Source: Clostridia bacterium
GTDB taxonomy: Bacteria; Bacillota; Clostridia; UMGS1883
Assembly (NCBI GenBank): GCA_017451505.1
Contig: JAFTOF010000009.1
Span: 1 to 59,612 of the forward strand
Direction of reading: 5' to 3'
Length of the DNA: 59,612 nucleotides
In this document: piece after piece, positions 42,839-53,354 of the stretch
Layout of the letters: each line of letters begins with the position of its first letter
Position numbering within the stretch: the first letter of the stretch is position 1
Made by a program: the position numbers and the translations under genes
The notes under the pieces: model-generated
The model's input: the letters and a program-made list of their open reading frames with translations, nothing else
What the model was told of the DNA's origin: nothing
The model's database searches: none

Positions 42839-44380
42839 TATTTCTATATTTTTATTGGGTGAAAATCTTTCGACATCATTTTCAAACAGTATAATTTGCC
42901 TTGTTTCTCCAAGACTGTCGAGAAGCTTAATTGCGTTCTTTTTTCGCTTTTCATCATATTGGAGAAACGGCTGGTCCAAAAGCATGAAAATCGTCTTATC
43001 CTTAAAAAGCATATCTGTCAGTGCCAGCCTTAAAGAAAGATACATCTGATCAACGCATCCACCCGAAAAATATTGTGAGCTTCTTGGAATATCCGCGTCT
43101 ACTTTCAGTGAAAAATCCTCACCGCAAAATAGTCCATTGTATTTTTTGCCGCTTAATATTTCAAAATATTTTGAGGCATTTTTATTTATGGTAGGCGTAA
43201 AATTATTCTTCATTCTTTGTGCGGCTTTGTCAAGTGCCAATGAGGCGAGAGTAAGTGCGTTATGCCTTCTTTCAAGAGATGCTTTCTCTTTATAAAGCTC
43301 ACTAAGGTCTGATTCTGCTTCTTCACCCAAGTTCTGATTAAGAGAGTGAATTTGAGATTCAATACGGAGTAGGGTTTTTTCTTTGTCCAGAATGTTTCTT
43401 TGAAGTGCTTTCATAGTGTAAAGCTGTGCTTCGCTATCTTTAGTTTGTATAGCAGTTTGTGAATATGTATTTTTCTTTCCCGAAAGTATGATAAAAAGAA
43501 CTATAAAAGAAACTAACCAGACAGCAAACGGATATTTTATACCGTTAAGCCTTAATATAAAAGACAGTGCCGTCGATAAAAGTGCTGAAGAAAAAATACT
43601 TACAGTAAGCCTTTGTTTGCTTTTATCTTTAAAATTCTTGTTGCCCTCGTCAGGAATTGCCTCTTTTGAAGAAATCTTTTCAAATCGGTCATAAAGCTCT
43701 TTTAATTCTTCCTTTGTGCCTTTTAAAAGTGACTGTGCATTGTTAAGCTGTGATTTTACAGAGCTTTGCACTTCTTTTTTATGCTCAGCTTCCGATATTC
43801 GTTTGGTGATTTCGGCAAGCTTTCCGCCGTCTCCGCGTTTAGGGGAGATTTCACGAAGCGAGTTTTCTAAGATTTTCCGAGCCTTTTCATAGCTTATACT
43901 TTCGTCTGCCGTACTTGCAATATTGGAAAGCTTTTGAAGCATTTCCTCATTTCCGCCGTCCGTCACACAGGCGAGTTGTTTTACGCACAGTGTTTTAAAA
44001 AACGTATCACTGCTGATGCCGATAAGCTCCTCGGGGGATACAGAAAGCTCCTTTGCAGTATTAGTGTCATATACCATAAGCGTATCATATTTCTTGGCGG
44101 AGCCTGCCTTACGATAAATGGTGATATCCTCGCCGTCATCAGTTGTAAGGCTTAGTTTGCCTTCACATACACCACCGTCCCACGGAGTGTATTTTTCCCT
44201 TAAAGAAAGGCTTTTGCCCCGACTTTCTCCAAAACCGTAAAGCATTGTATAAATAAAGCTGATAACCGTACTTTTTCCGCTTTCATTATCTCCGCAGATA
44301 ATATTAATTCCATTTTCTAAACTTATGGTCCTGTTTTTGAATTTTCCGAATGAAATAATTTCAATCTTATTAATCCGCAT
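42830..44380 (-). CDS. SbcC/YhaN-type SMC-like ATPase with central membrane hairpin
   Basis: 516 aa from ATG 44380 (SD GGAGGT), overlapping the upstream nuclease gene by 11 bases. Walker A is ICGDNESGKSTVISFIYTML. The coiled-coil arm is interrupted near residues 255-300 by two hydrophobic stretches (VSIFSSALLSTALSFIL, YPFAVWLVSFIVLFIIL), as in YhaN-like proteins. The ABC-type signature YFSGGCVDQMYLSLRLAL and Walker B MLLDQPFLQYD are near the C-terminus. With the SbcD-like partner it likely processes DNA ends near the membrane; this is inference. Confidence 0.85.
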   Translation of the reverse strand: MRINKIEIISFGKFKNRTISLENGINIICGDNESGKSTVISFIYTMLYGFGESRGKSLSLREKYTPWDGGVCEGKLSLTTDDGEDITIYRKAGSAKKYDTLMVYDTNTAKELSVSPEELIGISSDTFFKTLCVKQLACVTDGGNEEMLQKLSNIASTADESISYEKARKILENSLREISPKRGDGGKLAEITKRISEAEHKKEVQSSVKSQLNNAQSLLKGTKEELKELYDRFEKISSKEAIPDEGNKNFKDKSKQRLTVSIFSSALLSTALSFILRLNGIKYPFAVWLVSFIVLFIILSGKKNTYSQTAIQTKDSEAQLYTMKALQRNILDKEKTLLRIESQIHSLNQNLGEEAESDLSELYKEKASLERRHNALTLASLALDKAAQRMKNNFTPTINKNASKYFEILSGKKYNGLFCGEDFSLKVDADIPRSSQYFSGGCVDQMYLSLRLALTDMLFKDKTIFMLLDQPFLQYDEKRKKNAIKLLDSLGETRQIILFENDVERFSPNKNIEILT

Positions 44381-45464
44381 ATTGCACCTCCAACATAGGA
44401 ATATTTCCCGAAAGTGCATCAAGTCCCGCTTTGGCACTTGTTATAAATTCTTCTTCGCTTGAGGAAAGCTTTCTTAGCTCACGGAGAAATTCGCCTCTTA
44501 GGCTTTCTTCCTTTTCTATTTCGTCAAAGTCGTAGCAGACCGTAGTATTATCATATATCTCAATGTAAAACGTATGTTCCGAAACACTCGCTTGAATGAA
44601 ATCTGCGTTAACTGCCACGTTTTCACATTGTTCTCCTGTCAGGGTAATGCGATAAATGTCAGCACTGTTAATTTCAGACTTGATTTTTTCAATTATTTCA
44701 CTCGGAGCGTATCCGCTTACATCAATAGATATGTTGTGATACTTTCGTTTTGAAAACGAAACGGGAGTAATTTTTGTTTCATCAGTGTTTATTTGTGCAT
44801 ATATAAAGCCTGTAGATGAATCATCATTAAATCTATGTGGTTCAGGCGTTCCGCTGTATGCACATTTCGTATTTTCCACGGCAAATTCATATGTATCGTG
44901 AATATGTCCAAAAGCCGCGTAGTTTATATTGGGGTTTGAAAGTGTTTCCTTGCTTATGATATTATAGTCGCTGTTTGGAGTAATATCTCCATGCAGACAC
45001 ATAATATTCAGTTTGTTTTCGCTAATTGACATATTATCAAAAGACGGCGTGATTACGCTGCCACTATAGGACTTCCCGTAGAAAGCAGCGTTTTTTTCAG
45101 GAATCTCAAATACAAAATCAAATGTAGGGAAAATATGTACATTTGAAGAAAAGAAATCCTCTTTGGCAAAAGGTGAATCGCTGCACATATAGTCGTGATT
45201 TCCGCAGACAATGTATACAGGAATAGGAGCAAGAATTGAGAGGACCTTGCGTACAAATTCGCTGTCCTTTTTTGTAGGAGTGGGGTTATCAAATAAATCA
45301 CCGCAAATGAGCAATGCGTCCGCTTCTTTGTCTTTGCAGAAAGACACAATTTCACTAAGAGCAAGTCGAAGCTCCTCCTTGCGTATCGTGGCAAGATTTG
45401 AAGGGAGTGATGAAAAAGATGCCCCGATATGTAAATCTGCACAATGAACTATCTTAAGCTCCAT
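44370..45464 (-). CDS. SbcD/YhaO-type DNA repair exonuclease (metallophosphoesterase)
   Basis: 364 aa from ATG 45464 (SD GGAGGGG). Metal motifs: KIVHCADLHIGASF, ICGDLFDNP, VCGNHDYM, CLHGDITPN and FGHIHDTYE. The C-terminal domain (about 255-364) likely contacts the ATPase partner encoded next. Together they resemble the Mre11-Rad50/SbcCD or YhaO-YhaN pairs. Confidence 0.92.
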   Translation of the reverse strand: MELKIVHCADLHIGASFSSLPSNLATIRKEELRLALSEIVSFCKDKEADALLICGDLFDNPTPTKKDSEFVRKVLSILAPIPVYIVCGNHDYMCSDSPFAKEDFFSSNVHIFPTFDFVFEIPEKNAAFYGKSYSGSVITPSFDNMSISENKLNIMCLHGDITPNSDYNIISKETLSNPNINYAAFGHIHDTYEFAVENTKCAYSGTPEPHRFNDDSSTGFIYAQINTDETKITPVSFSKRKYHNISIDVSGYAPSEIIEKIKSEINSADIYRITLTGEQCENVAVNADFIQASVSEHTFYIEIYDNTTVCYDFDEIEKEESLRGEFLRELRKLSSSEEEFITSAKAGLDALSGNIPMLEVQYAD

Positions 45465-45523
45465 TCTTGTCCCCTCCAAAAAATCATTGAAATATCAAAA
45501 TCAATATGTTAAAATATTAAGCA

Positions 45524-46138
45524 TCAAAGCTTAGCCACAAGACGGCAAATAGGCGTTCCCATTTGTGAGAAACGCTCTTCATACTCTGTCATAATATTTC
45601 CTTCAAAACCGCTGTTATGTAAATCAAAGGTTACCTCTGACAGGGTAAAACCGTTTTCGGGAAAGCTTTCTAAGGAAAAATCAAAAAGCTCCCGATTATC
45701 GGTTTTAAAGCATATTTCGCCGTCATCCTTTAGTATTCTTTTATAAATTTCAAGAAATCCACCATGGGTGAGACGACGCTTTGCGTAGCCCTTTTTAGGC
45801 CACGGGTCGCTGAAATTAAGGTAAATCCTGTCAACGGATTTATCGGGAATATCTTCAGCGATAATCTGGAAATTTCCCCGCATAAATTTTAAATTTTCAA
45901 GCTCCGCCTTTGCAGCTTTTTCCATAGCAAGGACAATGACGTTTGACACCTTTTCCACTGCGATGTATTTAATGTCGGGATTAAGCTTTGCCGTTTCGGT
46001 AATGAAGCGGCCCTTGCCACAACCGATTTCTATATGTAAGGGCATGCCGCCCGAAAAACTTGTGTCAAAGCTTTCCATTATCAGTTTTTCACAGGCGGCA
46101 ATTCTTTCGTCTAAGTGACTTCTTGTTCTCATTCTCAT
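45524..46138 (-). CDS. trmB: tRNA (guanine-N7-)-methyltransferase
   Basis: 204 aa. SAM site HIEIGCGKGRFI, then NLKFMRGNFQ and the family signature IYLNFSDPWPKKGYAKRRLTHGGFLEIYKRIL are TrmB features (m7G46). SD AAAGGA. It follows spoIIR by 19 bp on the same strand. Confidence 0.97.
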   Translation of the reverse strand: MRMRTRSHLDERIAACEKLIMESFDTSFSGGMPLHIEIGCGKGRFITETAKLNPDIKYIAVEKVSNVIVLAMEKAAKAELENLKFMRGNFQIIAEDIPDKSVDRIYLNFSDPWPKKGYAKRRLTHGGFLEIYKRILKDDGEICFKTDNRELFDFSLESFPENGFTLSEVTFDLHNSGFEGNIMTEYEERFSQMGTPICRLVAKL

Positions 46139-46157
46139 CTTTTGTTTGTCCTTTCAA

Positions 46158-46778
46158 CTATTTTGAAGCGGTATACACCTTGTCCTTACCGCTTAGTTTT
46201 CCGTAAACTTCCAATATTTTAAATCTTATTTCAAAAGGGGAATTTTCTCCTTTTGAATGTGCCGTTATAATATCATAGCTTTCTTTGTCGAGGGTGGAAC
46301 GAAGCTTTTCCTCCGCTTGGGCAGTTTTGGCAGTTCCGTCCACGAAACAAAGGGGAGGGAACATTACGCACCACCAGTTTTTACCCTCTGCTTTTCCGAT
46401 TTTCACCCTGACTGCATCATAATTCCCTGCAGGAAGGCGTATGTTTTCATATTCCTTGGTCGGAAAAGAGAAATTTCCGTACTCTACCTCGGCTTTATAA
46501 TCATAACCGTTCTCACGGATTACCTTTTCGGCTATTTCTTTATAAATGTCAAGCTGCGTGCTTACTTCGTCCTTTTTGGTAAATTCCTTTTGGCTATGTG
46601 CTAAAATAGCATCACGAACCTTGAGCTTGAGTGTCTGGTCATCAACACTGTCACTGTTTGCAATAACGTGAAGCCTTACAATATTTTGTGATAAATCGGA
46701 ATTAACCTTTGTGGAATATCCTACTAAGAAAAGAAACACAACTAAGCCGGCAAGCGTTAATGTAAAGAGTTTTTTCAT
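46158..46778 (-). CDS. spoIIR: Stage II sporulation protein R
   Basis: 206 aa from ATG 46778 (SD GAGGTG). A signal peptide/anchor (about 4-22) precedes the conserved NIVRLHVIANSDSVDDQTLKLKVRDAIL and a later WWCVMFPPLCFVD block of SpoIIR. In Bacillus it is made in the forespore and activates SpoIIGA to process pro-sigma-E. Its presence points to a spore-forming lineage, though not to sporulation in this strain. Confidence 0.95.
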   Translation of the reverse strand: MKKLFTLTLAGLVVFLFLVGYSTKVNSDLSQNIVRLHVIANSDSVDDQTLKLKVRDAILAHSQKEFTKKDEVSTQLDIYKEIAEKVIRENGYDYKAEVEYGNFSFPTKEYENIRLPAGNYDAVRVKIGKAEGKNWWCVMFPPLCFVDGTAKTAQAEEKLRSTLDKESYDIITAHSKGENSPFEIRFKILEVYGKLSGKDKVYTASK

Positions 46779-46821
46779 ACTGCAACACCTCATATGTAAG
46801 TATTGCCGTATATGAAAATTT

Positions 46822-47673
46822 TTATACAGGCGAGCAAATATATACTGTTTTGTATTTTCCCCACAACTGCTTTTTTGCGTTGCGTGCTTCGTCGTAGGTT
46901 TTAAATATACCAAACACCGTTGGACCGCTTCCGCTCATTTGTGCACGGATTGCACCCAAAGAGCAAAGTTCCTCTTTTACCTTTTCCAAAATGGGATGCT
47001 CCGATATGCTTACTTCTTCAAGAACATTTCCCATGGATGAAGCAATTTTCTCAAGATTTTTTTCTTCAAGTCCTTTAATGAGGGAAGCCGTATCGGGATG
47101 AGGGTAGTCTGTGCATGAATCGATTTTTTCGTAAACCGCTTTTGTGCTGATTGAAAAAGAAGGCTTTACAAGCACGATACAACATCTGGGCATTTTCGGA
47201 AGAGGAGAGAGCTTTTCTCCAATTCCTTCTGCAAGGCGTGTCCCTCCAAGTACGCAGTAGGGAACATCTGCACCGATATTTACTCCGATTTTGCACAGCT
47301 CTTTAAGGGCAAGACCTGCGTTAAAAAGCTTGTTCATTGCCTTTAATACAGCGGAAGCGTTACTGCTTCCTCCTGCAAGACCTGCACCTACGGGAATCCG
47401 CTTTGCAATATCTATGCGTACACCCTCTTTAATACCTGTATATTTAAAAAATTCCTCAGCGGCTTTATACGCAAGGTTGTTTTGGTCAATGGGCAGGTAG
47501 GGAAGATTTGTAGAGAGCTCTATTCCGCTTTTGATACGCTCCACAGTTATCTGGTCGAATACCGACACAGTTTGCATGACCATACAAACGTCATGATAGC
47601 CGTTCTCACGTCTTCCCAGTACATCAAGGGAGAGATTAATTTTAGCAAATGATTTTGTTACAACTTTTTTCAT
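46822..47673 (-). CDS. ispE: 4-diphosphocytidyl-2-C-methyl-D-erythritol kinase
   Basis: 283 aa. FAKINLSLDVLGRRENGYHDV (substrate part), GHMP ATP motif PVGAGLAGGSSNASAVLKA, and a C-terminal MSGSGPTVFGIF. It is a step of the MEP isoprenoid pathway. It heads the minus-strand run with its own promoter. Confidence 0.97.
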   Translation of the reverse strand: MKKVVTKSFAKINLSLDVLGRRENGYHDVCMVMQTVSVFDQITVERIKSGIELSTNLPYLPIDQNNLAYKAAEEFFKYTGIKEGVRIDIAKRIPVGAGLAGGSSNASAVLKAMNKLFNAGLALKELCKIGVNIGADVPYCVLGGTRLAEGIGEKLSPLPKMPRCCIVLVKPSFSISTKAVYEKIDSCTDYPHPDTASLIKGLEEKNLEKIASSMGNVLEEVSISEHPILEKVKEELCSLGAIRAQMSGSGPTVFGIFKTYDEARNAKKQLWGKYKTVYICSPV

Positions 47674-47714
47674 TGTTTAAATTACCTCGTATGTTTTAAT
47701 CGTCATTAATTTAT

Positions 47715-47743
47715 ATTATACTTTAAAATAAAAGAAAAATCAA
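47715..47743 (-). promoter_or_regulatory. Promoter of ispE
   Basis: Minus strand TTGATT (47743-47738), 17-bp spacer, TATAAT (47720-47715), in the gap divergent to nfo. Confidence 0.75.
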
Positions 47744-47766
47744 TATTATTGTAAGGAGAGATTATT

Positions 47767-48597
47767 GTGTTTTATATCGGATGTCACCTGTCAGCCTCAA
47801 AGGGGTTTCTTCATATGGCAAAGGAGGCTGTATCAATCGGAGCAAATACTTTTCAGTTTTTCACGAGAAATCCCCGTGGCTTTGCCGCAAAGGATATAGA
47901 TGAAGCCGACGTCAGGGCGTTTTTGGAATATACAAAGGAAAACGGCTTCGGGAAAATCCTTGCACACGCACCCTATACGCTTAATCCTTCTTCCGCTGAT
48001 GAAAGAGTGCGTGACCTTGCCCTCCGAATTATGGAAGATGATATGGAGCGTATGGAATATATCCCCGGAAATCTTTATAATTTCCATCCGGGAAGCCATG
48101 TGGGACAGGGAAGTGAAAAGGGGATTGAGCTTACCGCAGAGCTTTTAAATACTATTCTCAAACCCGAGCAAACTACTACCGTCCTTCTTGAAACAATGTC
48201 TGGAAAGGGCAGTGAAATAGGAAGAAACTTTGAAGAACTCAAAGCCATTATCGATAAAGTTGAATTATCGGACAAGGTAGGTGTTTGTCTTGACACCTGC
48301 CACGTTCATGATGGCGGTTATGATATTGTAAACAATCTTGACGGCGTACTTGATGAGTTTGACAATATCATAGGGCTTGACAGACTTCATGCAATTCATA
48401 TGAATGATTCTAAAAATCCTTTTGAAAGCCATAAGGACAGGCACGAAAAAATTGGTGAAGGATCTATCGGAGTTTCTGCAATGAAAGCGATAATAAATAA
48501 TCCAAGGCTCAGGCATCTTCCCATATTCCTCGAAACTCCCAACGAACTTGATGGATATGCAAAGGAGATTGCACTATTAAAAGAAAATCGTGAATAA
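47767..48597 (+). CDS. nfo: Endonuclease IV
   Basis: 276 aa from GTG 47767 (SD AAGGAGAG). The zinc-site motifs are in [43 protein letters not shown] and ETPNELDG. It cuts abasic sites in base-excision repair. Confidence 0.97.
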   Translation: MFYIGCHLSASKGFLHMAKEAVSIGANTFQFFTRNPRGFAAKDIDEADVRAFLEYTKENGFGKILAHAPYTLNPSSADERVRDLALRIMEDDMERMEYIPGNLYNFHPGSHVGQGSEKGIELTAELLNTILKPEQTTTVLLETMSGKGSEIGRNFEELKAIIDKVELSDKVGVCLDTCHVHDGGYDIVNNLDGVLDEFDNIIGLDRLHAIHMNDSKNPFESHKDRHEKIGEGSIGVSAMKAIINNPRLRHLPIFLETPNELDGYAKEIALLKENRE

Positions 48598-48696
48598 AAT
48601 TTTATAAATCTTAATAAAAAAACAGTTTCCTTTTTCATTAAATTATGATAGAATATACTCTGTATAAAATTGTTTTATTGGATGAGAGGAAAAAAT

Positions 48697-50493
48697 ATGC
48701 AGGAAAACATCAGGAATTTTTGTATAATTGCACATATAGACCACGGTAAGAGTACTCTTGCAGACAGGCTGCTGGAACTTACGGGCAGTATAGAAAGCCG
48801 CGAAATGGAGCAGCAGTTGCTTGATAATATGGAGCTTGAAAAGGAAAGAGGTATCACAATTAAAGCCCGTGCTGTCAGGCTTAATTATAAGGCACAGGAC
48901 GGCAAGGACTACGTTCTTAACCTTATCGACACGCCCGGTCATGTTGACTTTAACTATGAGGTGTCGCGTTCTCTTGCTGCTTGCGAGGGAGCGTTGCTGG
49001 TTGTTGACGCGTCACAGGGCATTGAGGCACAGACCCTTGCCAATACCTATCTTGCCCTTGACCATAATCTTGAAATACTCCCCGTTATCAATAAAATTGA
49101 CCTTCCCAGTGCACGTCCCGAAGAGGTTGTAAAAGAAATCGAAGATATTATCGGAATCCCTGCAGAGGATGCTCCCAGAATCAGTGCTAAAAACGGCATT
49201 AATATTGAAGAGATTCCCGAATATATCGTAAAGAATATTCCTGCACCCAAGGGCGATGAAACTGCACCGCCCAGAGCACTTATATTCGATTCATATTATG
49301 ACTCATATAAAGGCGTAATCGTTTATGTCCGTGTAATGGAGGGTGAAATAAAGCCCGGTATGCGTATTCGTTTTATGGCAACGGGCGGTGAGTTTGATGT
49401 TGTGGAAACAGGTTATCTCCGCCCCAAATGTATGATGCCTGCAAAGTCTATTAAGGCAGGCGAAGTTGGCTACATTGCCGCAAGTATTAAAACCGTGCGT
49501 GACACGCAGGTGGGTGACACGGTCACAGATGCCAATAATCCTGCAAAAGAGCCGCTTGCAGGCTACAGGACAGTAAATCCAATGGTTTACTGCGGTATCT
49601 ATCCTGCCGACGGTGCAAAGTACGGTGATCTTCGTGATGCCTTGGAGAAACTTCAGTTAAACGACGCTTCGCTTGCATTTGAAGCAGAAACGAGTGCGGC
49701 ACTTGGTTTTGGATTCCGTTGCGGTTTCCTCGGACTTTTGCACATGGAAATCATTCAGGAAAGGCTTGAAAGGGAATTTAATCTCGACCTTGTAACAACT
49801 GCTCCCAGCGTTGTTTATAAAGTTCACAAAACAACAGGGGAGGAAGTAATGGTATCAAACCCCACCAATCTTCCTGCACCTGCCGAAATTGATTATATGG
49901 AAGAACCTTTTGTAAATGCACATATTTATGTTCCTCAGGAATATGTAGGAGCAATTATGGAACTTTGTCAGGATAGGAGAGGTAACTATATCGGAATGAC
50001 CTATCTTGATTCTGAGCGTGCTGACCTGCACTACGAGCTTCCGCTTAATGAAATTATTTACGATTTCTTTGATGCCATAAAGAGCCGCAGCCGCGGTTAC
50101 GCTTCCTTTGACTACGAAATGGGAAGCTATGTAAAGAGTGACCTTGTAAAGCTCGACATTCTTCTTAACGGAGATATTGTCGATGCTCTTAGTTTCATAG
50201 TCCATTCTACAAAGAGCTATGCAAGGGGAAGAAAGATTGCCGAAAAGCTTAAGGAAACAATTCCCCGTCAGCTCTTTGAAGTACCGATTCAGGCGGCAAT
50301 CGGCGGTAAGGTTATAGCCCGTGAAACCGTTAAGGCAATGCGTAAGGACGTGCTTGCAAAGTGCTACGGCGGTGATATTACCCGTAAGAAGAAGCTTCTT
50401 GAAAAACAGAAGGAAGGTAAAAAGAGAATGAGGCAGGTAGGAAGCGTAGAGCTTCCACAGGAAGCATTTATGTCTGTTCTCAAGCTTGATTAA
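48697..50493 (+). CDS. lepA: Elongation factor 4 (LepA)
   Basis: 598 aa from ATG 48697 (SD GAGAGGAAA), typical. G1 [15 protein letters not shown]3 [15 protein letters not shown]4 [10 protein letters not shown], and the LepA-specific C-terminal [26 protein letters not shown] translational GTPase acting in initiation/back-translocation. Confidence 0.98.
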   Translation: MQENIRNFCIIAHIDHGKSTLADRLLELTGSIESREMEQQLLDNMELEKERGITIKARAVRLNYKAQDGKDYVLNLIDTPGHVDFNYEVSRSLAACEGALLVVDASQGIEAQTLANTYLALDHNLEILPVINKIDLPSARPEEVVKEIEDIIGIPAEDAPRISAKNGINIEEIPEYIVKNIPAPKGDETAPPRALIFDSYYDSYKGVIVYVRVMEGEIKPGMRIRFMATGGEFDVVETGYLRPKCMMPAKSIKAGEVGYIAASIKTVRDTQVGDTVTDANNPAKEPLAGYRTVNPMVYCGIYPADGAKYGDLRDALEKLQLNDASLAFEAETSAALGFGFRCGFLGLLHMEIIQERLEREFNLDLVTTAPSVVYKVHKTTGEEVMVSNPTNLPAPAEIDYMEEPFVNAHIYVPQEYVGAIMELCQDRRGNYIGMTYLDSERADLHYELPLNEIIYDFFDAIKSRSRGYASFDYEMGSYVKSDLVKLDILLNGDIVDALSFIVHSTKSYARGRKIAEKLKETIPRQLFEVPIQAAIGGKVIARETVKAMRKDVLAKCYGGDITRKKKLLEKQKEGKKRMRQVGSVELPQEAFMSVLKLD

Positions 50494-50494
50494 T

Positions 50495-51547
50495 ATGATT
50501 TATATACACATTCCTTTTTGCAGAAAAAAATGCCTGTACTGCGATTTTTATTCGGTTACGGACAGCTTGCTTTATGATGCGTATACCAAGGCATTAATAA
50601 AGGAAATTGAAAGCGTCAAAGGAACAAAGACCGACACCGTATATATAGGCGGAGGCACACCCACTGCAATAGGCGATTTCCTTATAAAAATAGTAGATGC
50701 GGTAAACGAAAATCTTATTTTATCGGATGATTGTGAATTTACAGTGGAAGCAAATCCCGGAACAGTGAATTTGGAAATTCTTTCAAAACTGAAAAAGCGG
50801 GGAGTTAACAGAATCAGCCTCGGTGCACAATCCTTTAACGATAACGAGCTTTTATCACTTGGAAGAATCCATAACTCGGAGCAGATTTTTGAAAGCTGTG
50901 ATTTAATTAAAAAAGCAGGGTTTACGAATTTCAGCCTTGATTTGATGCTGGCTACTCCGCATCAGAATATGGGAAGTCTTTCATATTCGCTTGAATGTAT
51001 AAAGAAGATTAATCCTCCCCATGTGTCGGCGTATTCGCTGATTGTAGAGGAGGGAACGCCCTTTTACGATATGGAGCTTGCTCTTCCTGATGAGGATGAA
51101 GAACGTGATATGTATTATTATACCGAAAATACCCTTAAAGCTTTAGGACTTTACAGGTATGAAATATCCAATTTTGCCCGCCCCGGTTTTGAAAGCAGAC
51201 ACAACACAGGCTATTGGAAGGATAAGGAATATATAGGCCTCGGAGCAGGTGCACATTCCTATTATAACGGTGCCCGTTATTCCAATGCTCCCGATGTATG
51301 TGCCTATATTAATGGTGAGGGCAGAAAAGTGGAATTTACTCCTATTTCCGAAAAAGAGCGAAAGCTCGAACTTTTCATGCTCGGACTTCGTATGAGTGAT
51401 GGTGTGGAATATAACGGCGAATTCCCCGAAAGGGTTAATCCCTTAATAGAAAAAGGATTGCTTGAAATAGTGGCAGGCAGACTTCGTCTTACAAAAAGAG
51501 GTACAGACTGTGCCAATCTGGTTTTTATGGAGTTTTTGAATGATTAG
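50495..51547 (+). CDS. hemW: HemW (heme chaperone, radical SAM)
   Basis: 350 aa. FCRKKCLYCDFYS holds CxxxCxxC plus the HemW fourth Cys position; GGGTPTAIGD and ISLGAQSFND follow. Position after lepA is standard. The start is 1 base after the lepA stop with no SD, so translation is coupled. HemW carries heme rather than making it. Confidence 0.95.
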   Translation: MIYIHIPFCRKKCLYCDFYSVTDSLLYDAYTKALIKEIESVKGTKTDTVYIGGGTPTAIGDFLIKIVDAVNENLILSDDCEFTVEANPGTVNLEILSKLKKRGVNRISLGAQSFNDNELLSLGRIHNSEQIFESCDLIKKAGFTNFSLDLMLATPHQNMGSLSYSLECIKKINPPHVSAYSLIVEEGTPFYDMELALPDEDEERDMYYYTENTLKALGLYRYEISNFARPGFESRHNTGYWKDKEYIGLGAGAHSYYNGARYSNAPDVCAYINGEGRKVEFTPISEKERKLELFMLGLRMSDGVEYNGEFPERVNPLIEKGLLEIVAGRLRLTKRGTDCANLVFMEFLND

Positions 51548-52010
51548 TGCAAGAGATTATGCCTTGAAGATAGTCGGATTTAAAGACAGAACAGAAAAAG
51601 AAATACGTGAAAAGCTTACAGGGAAAGGCTATGACGAAAACACGGTCGAAGAAGAAACACAGTTTTTAAAAAACTACGGTTTTATTGATGATTCACGATA
51701 TGCACGGCACTTTACCCATGATGCAATAAATATTAAAAAATGGGGAAAAACCAGAATCAAAACCGAGCTTTTGCGTAAAGGTGTTGACCGTGAAACAGTT
51801 GAAAACATAATAGAGGATGCTTTTTCAGAACTTGATGATGACCGTCTTTTTGCCGAAATGCAAAAGCGGTTTAAAAAAAGCGATTTTTCAAACATAAAGG
51901 AAAGAACACGCATATTTAACTTTTATTTACGTCGGGGATTTTCTCCCAACGAAATTAAAGGTGCAATGAATCGTATGTGCTTATTTGATGACATAATTTG
52001 TGACGATTGA
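51540..52010 (+). CDS. recX: RecX-family regulator
   Basis: 156 aa, overlapping hemW by 8 bases. Three-helix repeats: DRTEKEIREKLTGKGYDENTVEE, IDDSRYARHFTHDAINIKKWGKTRIKTELL and GFSPNEIKGAMN. RecX inhibits RecA. Confidence 0.93.
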   Translation: MISARDYALKIVGFKDRTEKEIREKLTGKGYDENTVEEETQFLKNYGFIDDSRYARHFTHDAINIKKWGKTRIKTELLRKGVDRETVENIIEDAFSELDDDRLFAEMQKRFKKSDFSNIKERTRIFNFYLRRGFSPNEIKGAMNRMCLFDDIICDD

Positions 52011-52020
52011 AGGTGAAAAT

Positions 52021-53352
52021 GTGGGCTTAAATATAGGCTTCGTGTCCCTTGGGTGTAACAAAAACCTGTGCGACACGGAAAATATGCTGGGACTTTTGGC
52101 GGAGGATGGATTTGGTATAACCGCCGACGTGGAAAATGCGGATATTATAGTTGTTAATACCTGCGGATTTATAGAGAGTGCACAGCAGGAATCCATAGAT
52201 GCCATTTTGGAAATGGCACAGTACAAAGATAAAAAGTGTAAATTGCTTGTAGTGTGCGGATGCCTTGCACAAAGGTTTCATAAAGAAATCAAAGACGAGC
52301 TTCCCGAAGTGGATGTGATTGTGGGAACGACCGCCTTTGACGAAATCGCTTTGGCAATAAAAGAGGGACTTGACGGAAAGAAACCACAGTTTATTTACGA
52401 CATAGATAAAGATGTGGCGGAAAATCTTCCCCGAATAAGAACCACACCTAATTATGTGGCGTATCTCAAAATTGCAGAGGGGTGTGACAACTGTTGTACC
52501 TATTGTGCAATCCCTTATATCAGGGGAAAGTACAGAAGCAGAAGCGAGGAAGCTGTTTTAGCGGAGGCACAGGCTTTGGCACAAGACGGTGTTCGTGAAT
52601 TAATCGTTGTAGCACAGGATACTACACGATACGGAATAGATTTATATGGTGAGAAAAGAATTTCCCCGCTTCTCCGAAAACTTTGTAGAATAGACGGTAT
52701 CGAGTGGGTGAGAGTACACTATTCATATCCTGAGGAAATTGATGATGAACTGATAAAAACAATCAGGGACGAGAAAAAAATTGTAAAGTATCTTGATATA
52801 CCCGTTCAGCACGGTTCTTCCACTGTGCTTAAGCGAATGGGACGCAGGACAAGTCGTGAAAAGCTTGAGGAATTGATTGAAAAGCTACGAGCCGAAATTC
52901 CAAATGTTACCCTTCGCACAAGCATTATTACAGGCTTCCCCGGAGAAACAGAAGAAGAATTTAGCGAGCTTTGTGATTTTCTTCAGACGGTACGTTTTGA
53001 CAGAGTGGGCGTATTTGCTTATTCAAAGGAAGATGGAACCCCTGCCGCAAAAATGAAAAATCAGATTCCCGACGAAATAAAAGAAGCAAGACGGGATGTG
53101 GTAATGCAGCTTTCACAGAAAATTTCATTAGAACGTAATGAAAGCATGATTGGGAAAACCGTTACCGTTATAACCGAGGGCTTTGAAGATAACCTTTATT
53201 ACGGGCGAAGCGGCGGAGAAAGTATAGAAATTGACCCGAAAATATATTTCGGAGCACACAGAGAACTTAATGCAGGTGATTTTGCAGAGGTTATGATTAA
53301 ATCATGTGATGTATATGACCTCTGCGGTGAAGAAACTGAAAGGATGGATTAA
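52021..53352 (+). CDS. rimO: Ribosomal protein S12 methylthiotransferase
   Basis: 443 aa from GTG 52021 (SD GAAGGTGA). The N-terminal iron-sulfur domain shows SLGCNKNLCDTE, NTCGFI and VCGCLAQR; radical SAM EGCDNCCTYCAIPYIRG; C-terminal TRAM-like domain. It methylthiolates Asp of S12; the FVSLGCNKN start and R-x-x-P-x-Y layout separate it from MiaB. SD lies inside the recX 3' end. Confidence 0.95.
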   Translation: MGLNIGFVSLGCNKNLCDTENMLGLLAEDGFGITADVENADIIVVNTCGFIESAQQESIDAILEMAQYKDKKCKLLVVCGCLAQRFHKEIKDELPEVDVIVGTTAFDEIALAIKEGLDGKKPQFIYDIDKDVAENLPRIRTTPNYVAYLKIAEGCDNCCTYCAIPYIRGKYRSRSEEAVLAEAQALAQDGVRELIVVAQDTTRYGIDLYGEKRISPLLRKLCRIDGIEWVRVHYSYPEEIDDELIKTIRDEKKIVKYLDIPVQHGSSTVLKRMGRRTSREKLEELIEKLRAEIPNVTLRTSIITGFPGETEEEFSELCDFLQTVRFDRVGVFAYSKEDGTPAAKMKNQIPDEIKEARRDVVMQLSQKISLERNESMIGKTVTVITEGFEDNLYYGRSGGESIEIDPKIYFGAHRELNAGDFAEVMIKSCDVYDLCGEETERMD

Positions 53353-53354
53353 AA

